Positions 42,692 through 51,089 of a stretch of DNA of 64,000 bases are shown piece by piece. The translations under genes were made by a program, and so were the position numbers. Within the stretch, counting starts at the first letter, position 1; the number at the start of each line of letters is the position of its first letter. Under the pieces are notes generated by a model, which saw only the letters and a program-made list of their open reading frames with translations, was not told the DNA's origin and made no database searches. The DNA is from Advenella mimigardefordensis DPN7 (GTDB taxonomy: Bacteria; Pseudomonadota; Gammaproteobacteria; Burkholderiales; Burkholderiaceae_B), in NCBI RefSeq assembly GCF_000521505.1, contig NZ_CP003915.1, forward strand, positions 2,542,001 through 2,606,000, in the 5' to 3' direction.

Positions 42692-44611
42692 GTGGACCTG
42701 AGCGGATTTGCAGTTCTGTTTCTCAATGGCCTTGCCGGCACATCTTCGTTGTTCATGGTCGCTTGCGGGTTGTCGCTGATTTTTGGCGTCAGTCGCATTG
42801 TTAATTTTGCCCATGGCTCACTGTATATGTTCGGCCTTTATTTTGCCTACAGCCTGGCGACACATTATCTGCCAGCCGGTTCAGGCGGATTCTGGCCGGC
42901 TATATTGCTTGCCGCCATCCTGGTGGGTCTGCTTGGGGCCGTTATCGAACTGCTGGTCCTCAGACGCATCTACCAGGCCCCTGAACTGTTTCAATTGCTT
43001 GCCACTTTTGCGCTGGTCCTCATACTAAGTGATCTGGCACTGTGGCTGTGGGGTCCCGAGGATCTGCTGGGGCCGCAAGCGCCCGGTCTGGCCAGCTCCA
43101 TCCCCATTTTTGGCCGACAATTCCCTACCTATAACCAGCTACTCATACTGATCGGCCCGATTGTGCTGCTCTTGCTATGGCTGCTGCTCAACCGCACCCG
43201 CTGGGGTACACTCATCCGAGCAGCAACACAGGATCGGCAAATGCTGGAAGCGCTGGGCGTCAATCAGAGCTGGCTCTTTACCGGCATATTCGCGCTGGGT
43301 GCATTCCTTGCCGGCCTGGGTGGCGCACTGCAGCTACCCATCGAACCGGCCAGCCTGAACCTGGATTTGCTGACCATTGGCGATGCCTTTGCCGTCGTGG
43401 TGATTGGTGGCATGGGCTCGATGCCGGGCGCATTCGTTGCGGCGTTTATCGTTGCTCAGGTCAAAGCGCTGTGCATCGGACTCGGTACGGTACATCTGGC
43501 TGGCATTGACATTGCCCTGCCCCAATTGACCCTGGTAGTTGAATTTCTGATCATGGCTGTTGTCCTTATTTTCAAGCCCTGGGGACTGTTTGGGGCCCGT
43601 ACCGGCACGCCGCGTAATACCAGCACACCCGAAGCGCCCTACCGCCCCGCCAGTGTGCTGCTTAAAATATTTGGGGTCGGCATACTTGCACTGCTTGTCT
43701 GTGTGCCACTGACAATGGAATCCTTCCCCTATTTGCCCGTGCTGATACAGGATATGCTCATTGCCGTGCTCTTTGCCGCAAGCCTGCACTTCATCATGGG
43801 CGCAGGCGGCCTGCACTCCTTTGGCCATGCGGCCTATTATGGCGTAGGTGCCTATGCCGCTGCATTATTGCTGCAGCGTTATGCTCTGCCCATGTCTTTT
43901 TCGATCGCCCTGGCGCCCTTTATCGCAGCTGTTGCTGCGCTGATTTACGGCTGGTTCTGTGTACGGCTGTCGGGCATTTATCTGGCCATGCTCACTCTGG
44001 CCTTTGCCCAGATTACCTGGTCTGTGGCTTATCAATGGAATGATGTCACCGGCGGCTCCAACGGTCTGATCGGCATCTGGCCCGCCGCCTGGCTGGAAGA
44101 TCCGGTCCATTTTTATTACTTCGTGCTGGTCATTGTGCTGTTGTCGGTACTGGCACTGCGCTGGTTATTGTTCTCTCCCCTGGGCTTTGCGCTACGAGCC
44201 AGCCGGGACTCCAGTGAACGCAGCGGCGCTATCGGTATAGACAGCATGCGCGTGCAATGGATTGCATTTGTCATTGCGGGATTTTTTGCCGGGCTTGCTG
44301 GCGCGCTCTTCGTATTTTCCAAAGGGAGCATATCGCCCGAGGAACTGTACGTGAGCAAATCAATCGACGGCCTTGTCATGGTTCTGCTGGGCGGCATTCA
44401 ATCGCTAACCGGCCCCTTAAGCGGCGCCGCGTTTTATGTTCTCCTGCATGACTACATTACAGGTATTACCGAGTACTGGAAAGGGCTGTTCGGCCTGATC
44501 ATCCTGCTATTGGTATTGCTGTTTCCACAAGGACTGGTCGGCCTTGGCAGTCGACTCGGGCAGTGGTGGCAGCGCGATGCCCAGGCACGAATGGCGGGAA
44601 AGTCACAATGA
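42692..44611 (+). CDS. Branched-chain amino acid-type ABC transporter, fused LivH-LivM permease
   Basis: 639 residues from a GTG at 42692, chosen because AAGGA lies six bases upstream; the in-frame TTG at 42686 would be too close. Residues 1-300 form a LivH-type permease (VSRIVNFAHGSLYMFG, FAVVVIGGMGSMPGAFVAAF) and residues about 320-620 a LivM-type permease (LHSFGHAAYYGVGAYAAALL, VMVLLGGIQSLTGPLSGAAF). In most systems these are separate chains. It overlaps livG by four bases (ATGA). Confidence 0.92.
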   Translation: MDLSGFAVLFLNGLAGTSSLFMVACGLSLIFGVSRIVNFAHGSLYMFGLYFAYSLATHYLPAGSGGFWPAILLAAILVGLLGAVIELLVLRRIYQAPELFQLLATFALVLILSDLALWLWGPEDLLGPQAPGLASSIPIFGRQFPTYNQLLILIGPIVLLLLWLLLNRTRWGTLIRAATQDRQMLEALGVNQSWLFTGIFALGAFLAGLGGALQLPIEPASLNLDLLTIGDAFAVVVIGGMGSMPGAFVAAFIVAQVKALCIGLGTVHLAGIDIALPQLTLVVEFLIMAVVLIFKPWGLFGARTGTPRNTSTPEAPYRPASVLLKIFGVGILALLVCVPLTMESFPYLPVLIQDMLIAVLFAASLHFIMGAGGLHSFGHAAYYGVGAYAAALLLQRYALPMSFSIALAPFIAAVAALIYGWFCVRLSGIYLAMLTLAFAQITWSVAYQWNDVTGGSNGLIGIWPAAWLEDPVHFYYFVLVIVLLSVLALRWLLFSPLGFALRASRDSSERSGAIGIDSMRVQWIAFVIAGFFAGLAGALFVFSKGSISPEELYVSKSIDGLVMVLLGGIQSLTGPLSGAAFYVLLHDYITGITEYWKGLFGLIILLLVLLFPQGLVGLGSRLGQWWQRDAQARMAGKSQ

Positions 44612-45423
44612 ATCTGCTTGAAGTTAAACATTTGAGCCGACGCTACGGTGACTTTATTGCCGTAGACGATATCAGCTTTAGCCTGCAGGCAGGCGAACTG
44701 CTGGCACTGATCGGCCCCAACGGCGCAGGCAAGACAACCACCTTCAATATGATTGGCGGGCAACTGCCCGTCACGCGCGGCCAGATTCTCCTTGCCGGTG
44801 AGTCCATTGCCAATCTGCCTGCAAGAAAAATCTGGAAAAGAGGTGTAGGCCGCACTTTTCAGATTGCTGCTACCTTCCATTCATTCACAGTGCTGCAGAA
44901 CATTCAAAATGCCCTGCTCTCCTATCGGCGTAACACTTATCATATCTGGCAAGCGGCCGACAGGCTTTACCGCGAGCAAGCCAGCGCACTACTTGAGCAA
45001 GTCGGCATGCTGGCGCAGGCCGATCGACCCTGCTCAGAACTGGCTTATGGAGATATCAAACGCGTCGAACTTGCCATGGCACTGGCCAGTGAGCCCAGGC
45101 TTTTGCTCATGGATGAACCTACTGCAGGCATGGCTCCCCGCGAACGCCAGGCGTTGATGACGTTAACGCGAGATATCGCCCGCGCACGCAATACCGCAGT
45201 ATTGTTTACCGAACACAGCATGGATGTGGTGTTTGGTTTTGCAGACAGAATACTGGTGCTGGCCCGCGGTCAACTGATTGCCCAGGGCACACCGAACGAA
45301 ATCAGTAAGGATCCTAAGGTCCGTGAGGTTTATTTCGGTACCAGCCTGAACCCGCAAGAGGAAACCACCCGTCCTCCTCTTATCAGTACAAGTGCCGCGA
45401 CTACGCACGGAGGACAGCCATGA
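44608..45423 (+). CDS. livG: Branched-chain amino acid-type ABC transporter ATP-binding protein LivG
   Basis: 271 residues from the ATG at 44608, overlapping the permease stop by four bases. Walker A is GPNGAGKTT, Walker B LLLMDEPTAGMAP, with the H-loop FTEHSMD. The ABC signature region is unusually written ELAYGDIKRVELAMAL instead of LSYG-Q-R. A 25-residue low-complexity C-terminal tail (PQEETTRPPLIS) is extra. It pairs with LivF to drive transport. Confidence 0.92.
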   Translation: MNLLEVKHLSRRYGDFIAVDDISFSLQAGELLALIGPNGAGKTTTFNMIGGQLPVTRGQILLAGESIANLPARKIWKRGVGRTFQIAATFHSFTVLQNIQNALLSYRRNTYHIWQAADRLYREQASALLEQVGMLAQADRPCSELAYGDIKRVELAMALASEPRLLLMDEPTAGMAPRERQALMTLTRDIARARNTAVLFTEHSMDVVFGFADRILVLARGQLIAQGTPNEISKDPKVREVYFGTSLNPQEETTRPPLISTSAATTHGGQP

Positions 45424-46181
45424 CCCACCCTCAGCACACGGCCCCCGCAGCAACGCAACCGCAAGTATTGCTGCAGGTGCAGGATCTGAACGCCTGGTAT
45501 GGTGCAGCCCATATCCTGTTTGATCTGAATCTGACGGTGGGAAAAGGTGAAGTGGTGGCATTGATGGGCCGCAACGGTGCAGGCAAATCGACCACCATAG
45601 AAAGCATTATGGGGCTGGTGAAGCATCAGGGCCTGATCCGGTTTATGGGGCAGGATATTGTGGCCTGGAAACCACACCAGATCGCCCGGGCCGGCATCGG
45701 TTTTGTTCCCGAAGAACGACGGATTTTCGCCGACCTGAGTGTCATGGAAAATCTGGATACCGGCAGACAGCCACCCCGCGTCTGGCCGGACGGTCAGGCC
45801 GTGGCGCACTGGTCAACAGAAGCAATTTTTTCCTTATTTCCCAATCTGGCCGACATGCGGACACGCCGCGGCGGACAAATGAGTGGCGGCGAACAGCAAA
45901 TGCTTGCTGTGGCGCGCACGCTGATGGGCAACCCATTCCTGCTGCTCCTGGACGAACCGTCCGAAGGCGTGGCCCCCATTGTGGTCGAACAGATGATAAA
46001 AATGGTGCTGGCCCTGAAGGCACAGGGTGTGAGCATTCTTCTGTCGGAACAGAACATGGATTTTGCCCGGCAGGTGTGCGATCGGGTTTATATTCTGGAA
46101 AAGGGCCAGATCAAATACGAGAACACCATGGATGCCCTTACCCATGACATGACGGCTAAAGCCGAATATCCGGCCGTTTGA
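45420..46181 (+). CDS. livF: Branched-chain amino acid-type ABC transporter ATP-binding protein LivF
   Basis: 253 residues, again starting with a four-base ATGA overlap with livG. A 14-residue Ala/Pro/Gln leader precedes the domain. Walker A is GRNGAGKST, signature MSGGEQQMLAVARTL, Walker B LLLLDEPSEGVAP and the H-loop LSEQNMD. VPEERRIFADLSVMENL is the LivF hallmark. It ends the operon. Confidence 0.93.
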   Translation: MTHPQHTAPAATQPQVLLQVQDLNAWYGAAHILFDLNLTVGKGEVVALMGRNGAGKSTTIESIMGLVKHQGLIRFMGQDIVAWKPHQIARAGIGFVPEERRIFADLSVMENLDTGRQPPRVWPDGQAVAHWSTEAIFSLFPNLADMRTRRGGQMSGGEQQMLAVARTLMGNPFLLLLDEPSEGVAPIVVEQMIKMVLALKAQGVSILLSEQNMDFARQVCDRVYILEKGQIKYENTMDALTHDMTAKAEYPAV

Positions 46182-46265
46182 CAGAAGGCGTCGCCAGGTA
46201 GCGGCCCTGCCTGCTGCGCACCAGCACCAGTGTGTCCTCAGGGCTTTAGCAGCCATCACGAGCCG

Positions 46266-46295
46266 CTGAAAGCGAATGCGCGACTATGTTATAAT
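46266..46295 (+). promoter_or_regulatory. Possible sigma-70 promoter for the fnr-like gene
   Basis: CTGAAA (46266-46271, weak -35) and TATAAT (46290-46295, perfect -10) with an 18-base spacer. Plausible but unverified; the FNR box lies about 170 bases downstream of it. Confidence 0.35.
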
Positions 46296-46464
46296 ATGTA
46301 AGAAAGATATATGAAAAAAACTAAGGGGTTATACACTTAATCCATCTTGCTTTGCACGTTGTGATGGGTACCTGCTGTTCGATGAATGTCGTGTCACCGC
46401 AAGCCTTCCACCCGGCTGCGTTACGCGACCGCAATAACGACACTTCACTGCCGCTCCGGCTTTT

Positions 46465-46478
46465 TTGATTGCTATCAA
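46465..46478. promoter_or_regulatory. FNR box (TTGAT-N4-ATCAA) before the fnr-like gene
   Basis: TTGATTGCTATCAA is a perfect palindromic match to the FNR/ANR consensus. It ends 15 bases before the ATG at 46494 and overlaps the likely ribosome-site region (AAGG), a position expected for repression. This fits the known negative autoregulation of FNR-type proteins. Confidence 0.75.
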
Positions 46479-46493
46479 GGTCACGCGCATATC

Positions 46494-47252
46494 ATGATTA
46501 AACATCAGCTTCTGAACAAGGATTCCGTTTACTGCAATACTTGTGTCCTGGGGCATATCTGCGTACCCCAGGGGCTTAATGCTCAGGACGCCGCAAGACT
46601 GAACGAGCTGGTCAAGGAACGAATCCGTATTCCCAAAGGCACCCTCTTTTTCAAGGCGGGCGACCGGCTCACCGCTCTGTATGGCATCCGCTCGGGCTCC
46701 ATGAAACTGCAACTGGAAAACGAATCAGGCCATATGCAAATTACAGGATTTGTCTTTGCGGGTGAAATCATCGGCCTGGATGCCCTGACCGAGAACGTGC
46801 ATGTGTCCAACGCCATTGCCATGGAAGATACTGAAGTGTGTGTTATACGCACCAGCGATCTGACTTATTTGTCCAAGGAAATTCCGGCGCTGGCCCATCG
46901 TGTTACTCGCCTTATGAGCCAGGAAATTTCGCGCTCGCATAGCATGGTGCTGTCGCTCGGCGCCATGCGTTCCGAACAAAGGCTGGCTGCGTTCCTGATC
47001 AATCTCTCGCAGCGCTTCACCTGTTTGGGTTATTCGGGTAGTGAGTATGTGCTACGCATGAGCCGTGAGGAAATCGGCAACTATCTGGGGCTGACACTTG
47101 AAACAGTCAGCCGCCTGCTGTCACGATTTGCCAAGGAAGGCCTGATCCGCATCCATCAGCGAGAGGTGCGAATTCTGGACTTCAATGGCCTGCAAACGCT
47201 GATTCAAAACGAAAATATGCACCGCACAGACTTGCGCAGGGCACTTGCCTAA
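46494..47252 (+). CDS. fnr: FNR-type oxygen-sensing transcriptional regulator
   Basis: 252 residues from the ATG at 46494. N-terminal cysteines C14, C17 and C23 (SVYCNTCVLGHIC) plus C116 (TEVCVIR) are arranged as the four [4Fe-4S] ligands of E. coli FNR. A cyclic-nucleotide-type beta-barrel and dimer helix (YLSKEIPALAHRVTRLMSQE) follow, and the HTH contains SREEIGNYLGLTLETVSRLL with the E-x-x-S-R residues that read TTGAT. It activates microaerobic genes. It lies next to the cco cluster (convergent) and has an FNR box in its own promoter. Confidence 0.93.
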   Translation: MIKHQLLNKDSVYCNTCVLGHICVPQGLNAQDAARLNELVKERIRIPKGTLFFKAGDRLTALYGIRSGSMKLQLENESGHMQITGFVFAGEIIGLDALTENVHVSNAIAMEDTEVCVIRTSDLTYLSKEIPALAHRVTRLMSQEISRSHSMVLSLGAMRSEQRLAAFLINLSQRFTCLGYSGSEYVLRMSREEIGNYLGLTLETVSRLLSRFAKEGLIRIHQREVRILDFNGLQTLIQNENMHRTDLRRALA

Positions 47253-47288
47253 GGCGCGAGAATGCGCCGATTGCAGCCTGCCGCTGGG

Positions 47289-47543
47289 TTAGTCTTCCTG
47301 TTCGGTATTCCTGGAAAACAGCGATAAATTGTTACCGCTGCTGGACATAAAAAAGCTGAGTGTACTGGAGAACGCAGCGGTAAGCCAGAACAGAAAGAAA
47401 CCGGCAGCATAGGCCAGTTCACTTGAAATACGGATATATCCGAACAAAGGAATATCCCGGGGATCAACCAGTGCGAACACAACCCCACTGGCAAAGCCTG
47501 CGGCAAGAAACGATGGCCAGAGTATCCACATGATAGTACGCAT
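47289..47543 (-). CDS. Small membrane protein at the end of the cco cluster
   Basis: 84 residues with two hydrophobic segments (IMWILWPSFLAAGFASGVVF and LAYAAGFFLFWLTAAFSSTL) and a polar tail ending NTEQED. GGGAG lies five bases before the ATG at 47543. It follows the FixH-like gene by two bases, so it is cotranscribed and probably translationally coupled. Not a recognised family; a role in oxidase assembly is suggested only by position. Confidence 0.65.
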   Translation of the reverse strand: MRTIMWILWPSFLAAGFASGVVFALVDPRDIPLFGYIRISSELAYAAGFFLFWLTAAFSSTLSFFMSSSGNNLSLFSRNTEQED

Positions 47544-47545
47544 GG

Positions 47546-47788
47546 TTACTCCCGAGGGGCATTATGACTGGCTGTCGGCGGCGCTGTAACCACCGGCCCG
47601 TCCCCCTCCCGAAGCACCATCAACCCGTGCTTGCGCGCATCCAGTCGTACTTCGTGATCAGGATTGTCCTGGAATGCCAGCACAATCGTAATGATGCAGC
47701 CAATGATGGCAGCAAAAGGGCCTGCCATCAGCAACCACGGCCAGGGTTCCCTGTACCAGGGTCCGTTATCTCGTTCCTGCAGTGGCAT
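47546..47788 (-). CDS. ccoH: Short FixH/CcoH-like protein
   Basis: 80 residues. The N-terminus (WYREPWPWLLMAGPFAAIIG, then CIITIVLAFQ) matches the FixH membrane helix with the PWPW motif. The usual FixH has about 150-170 residues with a periplasmic beta-domain; here only the helix, DHEVRLDARKHGLMV and a short Pro/Ala tail remain. An AGGAG ribosome site precedes the ATG. FixH assists cytochrome cbb3 oxidase assembly. The shortening is clear; whether it is normal in this lineage cannot be told. Confidence 0.75.
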   Translation of the reverse strand: MPLQERDNGPWYREPWPWLLMAGPFAAIIGCIITIVLAFQDNPDHEVRLDARKHGLMVLREGDGPVVTAPPTASHNAPRE

Positions 47789-47802
47789 CTTAGCGCTCCT
47801 TG

Positions 47803-49302
47803 TTATTCATTAGGGACAAAAAAAGTGGTATCGTGCTGAGCCGACAACGTGCCTTTGGTCCTATCGGTGTTTTCTATATACAGGGTCAATGGATGCAATC
47901 CCTTGGCCGCCCCCTCGGCTGCGATGCGAATTACCATAGGCACCCATTGGTTGGAGAAAGCCGGTACATCAATTTCCTGCTCATTGCCCTCGCCCACCAA
48001 CACCGCCACTTGTCCGATATCTTTGGAAGTGGCCTTCAGAACAAATTTCTGATCTTGTTCCGACATATTAATCACCTGAATGCGATAAACGTTCTCGATC
48101 AGGCCGCCCGGTATTTCCCGCCCAAGCACACCCCGATCACGCACAATATCTACCCTCAGGGGTGAACGCAGCGACAGCGAAACCAGCAAACCAATAATGA
48201 ATACGCTCAACAACGTGATATATACATAAATGCGAGGCTTGAACAAACGCTGACGCGCCTGTTTTTTGTCCAGCCCATCGAGCATCCCGCTTTCGGACGT
48301 ATAGCGGATCAGACCCGTTGGGTAATTCATTTTATCCATCACCTGATTACAGGCGTCGATACAGGCGCCGCAGCCAATGCACATATACTGCAGCCCATCC
48401 CTGATGTCGATCCCGGTCGGACAGACCTGTACACAGATGGTACAGTCAACACAATCGCCCAATCCGGCTTCGCTGGGAACCACTTTCTTGGATCGACGAC
48501 CTCGCGGCTCGCCCCGAATCCTGTCGTAGGTGACGACAAAGGTGTCCTTGTCTACCATCACGCTTTGAAAGCGTGCATAGGGGCACATATATTTACAGAC
48601 GGACTCACGCAGAAAGCCGGCGTTGCCCCAGGTTGCAAAGGAATAGAAGATCATCCAGAACCACTGCCAGAAGCTCAGTTCGAAATGGATGAGTTCAACG
48701 CCCAGCTCCCGGATGGGAGAAAAATAGCCAATGAATGTTGACCCCGTCCACCAGGCCACCACAAGCCATAAAAAGTGCTTCGTTGCCTTTATCCTGAACT
48801 TGCGCAGGCTCATTGGCGACTCATCAAGCCGGATGCGGGCAACGCGATCACCTTCCACCTTGCGCTCTATCCACATGAATATTTCGGTATAAACCGTTTG
48901 CGGACAGGCGTATCCGCAAAATAGCCGACCCGCAAGCGCTGTAAACAGAAACAGGCCGTAAGCCGAAATAATGAGGATGATGGCCAGGTAGAACACGTCC
49001 TGCGGCCAGAGCACAATCCCAAAGATATAGAATTTGCGCTCGGCCAGATCGAACAGCACCGCCTGACGGCCGTTCCATTGCAGCCAGGGCAAACCATAGA
49101 ATATCGCCTGGGTGGCAAGCACCAGAATAATCCGCCATTTGGCAAAGACACCGGTCACAGAACGCGGATATATTTTTGCGCGGATCTCTTCGATCTGCAT
49201 GCTGCTGTCATCGGCAGAGGCGACCCGCGCCTGAACCAATCTGGGTGGTTGCCAGGCGGGCACCTCCTCTGCCGCAGACTGCTCTGGTTGCTTATCGGAC
49301 AT
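47803..49302 (-). CDS. ccoG: Cytochrome c oxidase accessory protein CcoG (FixG/RdxA)
   Basis: 499 residues. Five or six membrane helices surround a cytoplasmic ferredoxin-like region with two 4Fe-4S motifs (CVDCTICVQVCPTG and CIGCGACIDACNQVM), preceded by the Cys segment LFCGYACPQTVYTEIFMWIE. CcoG reduces copper(II) for delivery to the cbb3 oxidase. It lies 24 bases after ccoP, in the usual ccoNOQP-GH order. Confidence 0.95.
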   Translation of the reverse strand: MSDKQPEQSAAEEVPAWQPPRLVQARVASADDSSMQIEEIRAKIYPRSVTGVFAKWRIILVLATQAIFYGLPWLQWNGRQAVLFDLAERKFYIFGIVLWPQDVFYLAIILIISAYGLFLFTALAGRLFCGYACPQTVYTEIFMWIERKVEGDRVARIRLDESPMSLRKFRIKATKHFLWLVVAWWTGSTFIGYFSPIRELGVELIHFELSFWQWFWMIFYSFATWGNAGFLRESVCKYMCPYARFQSVMVDKDTFVVTYDRIRGEPRGRRSKKVVPSEAGLGDCVDCTICVQVCPTGIDIRDGLQYMCIGCGACIDACNQVMDKMNYPTGLIRYTSESGMLDGLDKKQARQRLFKPRIYVYITLLSVFIIGLLVSLSLRSPLRVDIVRDRGVLGREIPGGLIENVYRIQVINMSEQDQKFVLKATSKDIGQVAVLVGEGNEQEIDVPAFSNQWVPMVIRIAAEGAAKGLHPLTLYIENTDRTKGTLSAQHDTTFFVPNE

Positions 49303-49326
49303 GATTGACGATTCTTCCAGGTGTGA

Positions 49327-50229
49327 TTATTTGTTGGATAAACCCCAAACATAGGCGGCCAGCATACGGATCTGATCTTCAGACAAAACGTGTTTCTGTG
49401 CTGGCATCACGCCCTGGCGCCCATGCAATATCGTATTGACAATGGTCTCGCGGGAACTGCCGCCCAGCCAGATTTCATCGGTCAGGTTGGGCGCACCCAG
49501 CGCCTGGTTGCCCTTGCCATCCATGCCGTGACAGGCGAAACACACTTTTTTGAACCCTGCCTGACCTGCTGCCAATAGTGTTGGATCACTGGCCAGACCC
49601 GAGAGAGAGCGCACATAGTGAGCGATTTCATTGGCTTCCGAGGGCGTAATCGCTGCAGCCAGCGGCGCCATGACACCATGACGACCATCTGTAATGGTTT
49701 TGATAATGACCTCTGGTGTACCACCATAGAGCCAGTCACTGTCGGTCAGATTGGGAAAATTCGGTGCGCCCCTGGCGTCGGAACCATGGCATTGTGCACA
49801 GTTGTTCAGGAAAAGGCGCTTGCCGATGGCATTGGCTTCCGGATTGCCGGCCAGCTCCTGTACCGACAAAGCCGAGAATTTCTCAAACAACGGTTTAATT
49901 TGTGCCGCCTGTGCCTCGCGCTCAGTGACCACCTGCTTGGCAGACGTATAGCCGAGCAGGCCCGGATAGGAACCGAGAGCCGGATACAGCAACATGATAC
50001 TGAGCGCGATAGCACAAAGCCCCAGATACATCACCGTCCACCAGCGCGGAACCGGATTATTGAGTTCGCGCAGGTCTTCGTCCCAGACATGGCCGGTGTC
50101 TTCGACCTGCGGCGTTGCGCTCTTGAGCCAGCGACGCTGGGTAAACAGCAGCCACACGCACCACGCCACCCCGGCCAGAGACACGATGGCAATGTAATAA
50201 CCCCAAGAATTACTGAAAAAATCACTCAT
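49327..50229 (-). CDS. ccoP: Cytochrome cbb3 oxidase, diheme subunit CcoP
   Basis: 300 residues from the ATG at 50229 with GAAGGG upstream. Two N-terminal membrane helices (YYIAIVSLAGVAWCVWLLF and VMYLGLCAIALSIMLLYP) flank the conserved GHVWDEDLRELNNPVPRWW. Two c-type haem sites are CAQCH (144-148) and CFACH (230-234). The periplasmic domain passes electrons to CcoO. It follows ccoQ by four bases. Confidence 0.96.
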   Translation of the reverse strand: MSDFFSNSWGYYIAIVSLAGVAWCVWLLFTQRRWLKSATPQVEDTGHVWDEDLRELNNPVPRWWTVMYLGLCAIALSIMLLYPALGSYPGLLGYTSAKQVVTEREAQAAQIKPLFEKFSALSVQELAGNPEANAIGKRLFLNNCAQCHGSDARGAPNFPNLTDSDWLYGGTPEVIIKTITDGRHGVMAPLAAAITPSEANEIAHYVRSLSGLASDPTLLAAGQAGFKKVCFACHGMDGKGNQALGAPNLTDEIWLGGSSRETIVNTILHGRQGVMPAQKHVLSEDQIRMLAAYVWGLSNK

Positions 50230-50233
50230 TTTT

Positions 50234-50395
50234 TTACCCTTCACCACGAGTTGTCGTTGCTTCGTCAGGGACGGCGAACGGCAGACGCGCTGCCTCGTCG
50301 TTAGCGCTCACGCGATGCCTGGACCAGGCCCAGGCAATGATCCCGAAAAACGTCATAATGGATACGATGGTCATGATCCCGATTGCGATGTCCAT
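50234..50395 (-). CDS. ccoQ: Cytochrome cbb3 oxidase subunit CcoQ
   Basis: 53 residues, too short for many gene finders. Reading the minus strand from the ATG at 50395 gives MDIAIGIMTIVSIMTFFGII followed by AWAWSRHRVSANDEAARLPF and an Ala/Thr-rich end. One membrane helix with the W-S-x-x-x-x region is typical for CcoQ (FixQ), which stabilises the core complex. AGGTGA precedes the start; the gene sits between ccoO and ccoP. Confidence 0.9.
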   Translation of the reverse strand: MDIAIGIMTIVSIMTFFGIIAWAWSRHRVSANDEAARLPFAVPDEATTTRGEG

Positions 50396-50419
50396 GTGTT
50401 CACCTGTCCCTGTTCTGGT

Positions 50420-51079
50420 CTAGTTGGATGCTGCTGCGTCTTGTTGACGCAGTGCAGACAGATACCCGACGCCCAGGCTTTGCAAATAGGCAATAATGGC
50501 GTCCTCTTCGGTTTTACCCTTGAGTGCTGCAGGCGCATCAGCGATCTGCTTATCGGTATAAGGCACACCCAGGGTACGCAGTGCATTCATGCGGGCCTGA
50601 ATGTTCTCATTGGACACGTCTTTGTTCTGCAGCCAGCGGTAGCCCGGCATATTGGACTCCTTCACCACATCGCGCGGGTTGCGCAGGTGGATACGGTGCC
50701 ATTCATCTGAATAGCGCCCGCCCACCCGGGCCAGATCAGGTCCGGTACGTTTCGAACCCCACAAGAAGGGGTGATCGTAGACGAACTCGCCGGCCACTGA
50801 ATAAGGGCCATAACGTGACACTTCAGACTGCAGTGTGCGGATCTGCTGAGAATGGCAGCCGACACAGCCTTCCTTGATGTAAACATCCCGGCCGATAATC
50901 TGCAGCGCCTGCAGGGGTTCTACACCGGGTGCGGCCTTGGTTGTATAGTGCTGGAAAAACAGGGGCACAATTTGCACCAGGCCGGCAAAGGCTACAACGA
51001 TGATCGAAAAGATAATCAGAAGCCCGACGTTTTTTTCCAGTGTTTCATGGGTAAACAAACGCTTTTTTTGATTCGTCAT
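50420..51079 (-). CDS. ccoO: Cytochrome cbb3 oxidase, monoheme subunit CcoO
   Basis: 219 residues from the ATG at 51079; the longer frame to 51160 overlaps ccoN. The N-terminal helix is followed by [20 protein letters not shown] with the haem-binding CVGCH (72-76), then [20 protein letters not shown] and the distal Met in NMPGYRWL. It transfers electrons from CcoP to the CcoN active site. It follows ccoN by 10 bases. Confidence 0.96.
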   Translation of the reverse strand: MTNQKKRLFTHETLEKNVGLLIIFSIIVVAFAGLVQIVPLFFQHYTTKAAPGVEPLQALQIIGRDVYIKEGCVGCHSQQIRTLQSEVSRYGPYSVAGEFVYDHPFLWGSKRTGPDLARVGGRYSDEWHRIHLRNPRDVVKESNMPGYRWLQNKDVSNENIQARMNALRTLGVPYTDKQIADAPAALKGKTEEDAIIAYLQSLGVGYLSALRQQDAAASN

Positions 51080-51089
51080 GATAGATCTC

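Larger units (their letters stand above)
46182..46493. other. Intergenic region upstream of the FNR-type gene
   Basis: 312 bases. It contains a possible sigma-70 promoter (CTGAAA 46266-46271, 18-base spacer, TATAAT 46290-46295) and the FNR box at 46465-46478. The leader would be about 190 bases long. No gene is visible. Confidence 0.5.
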
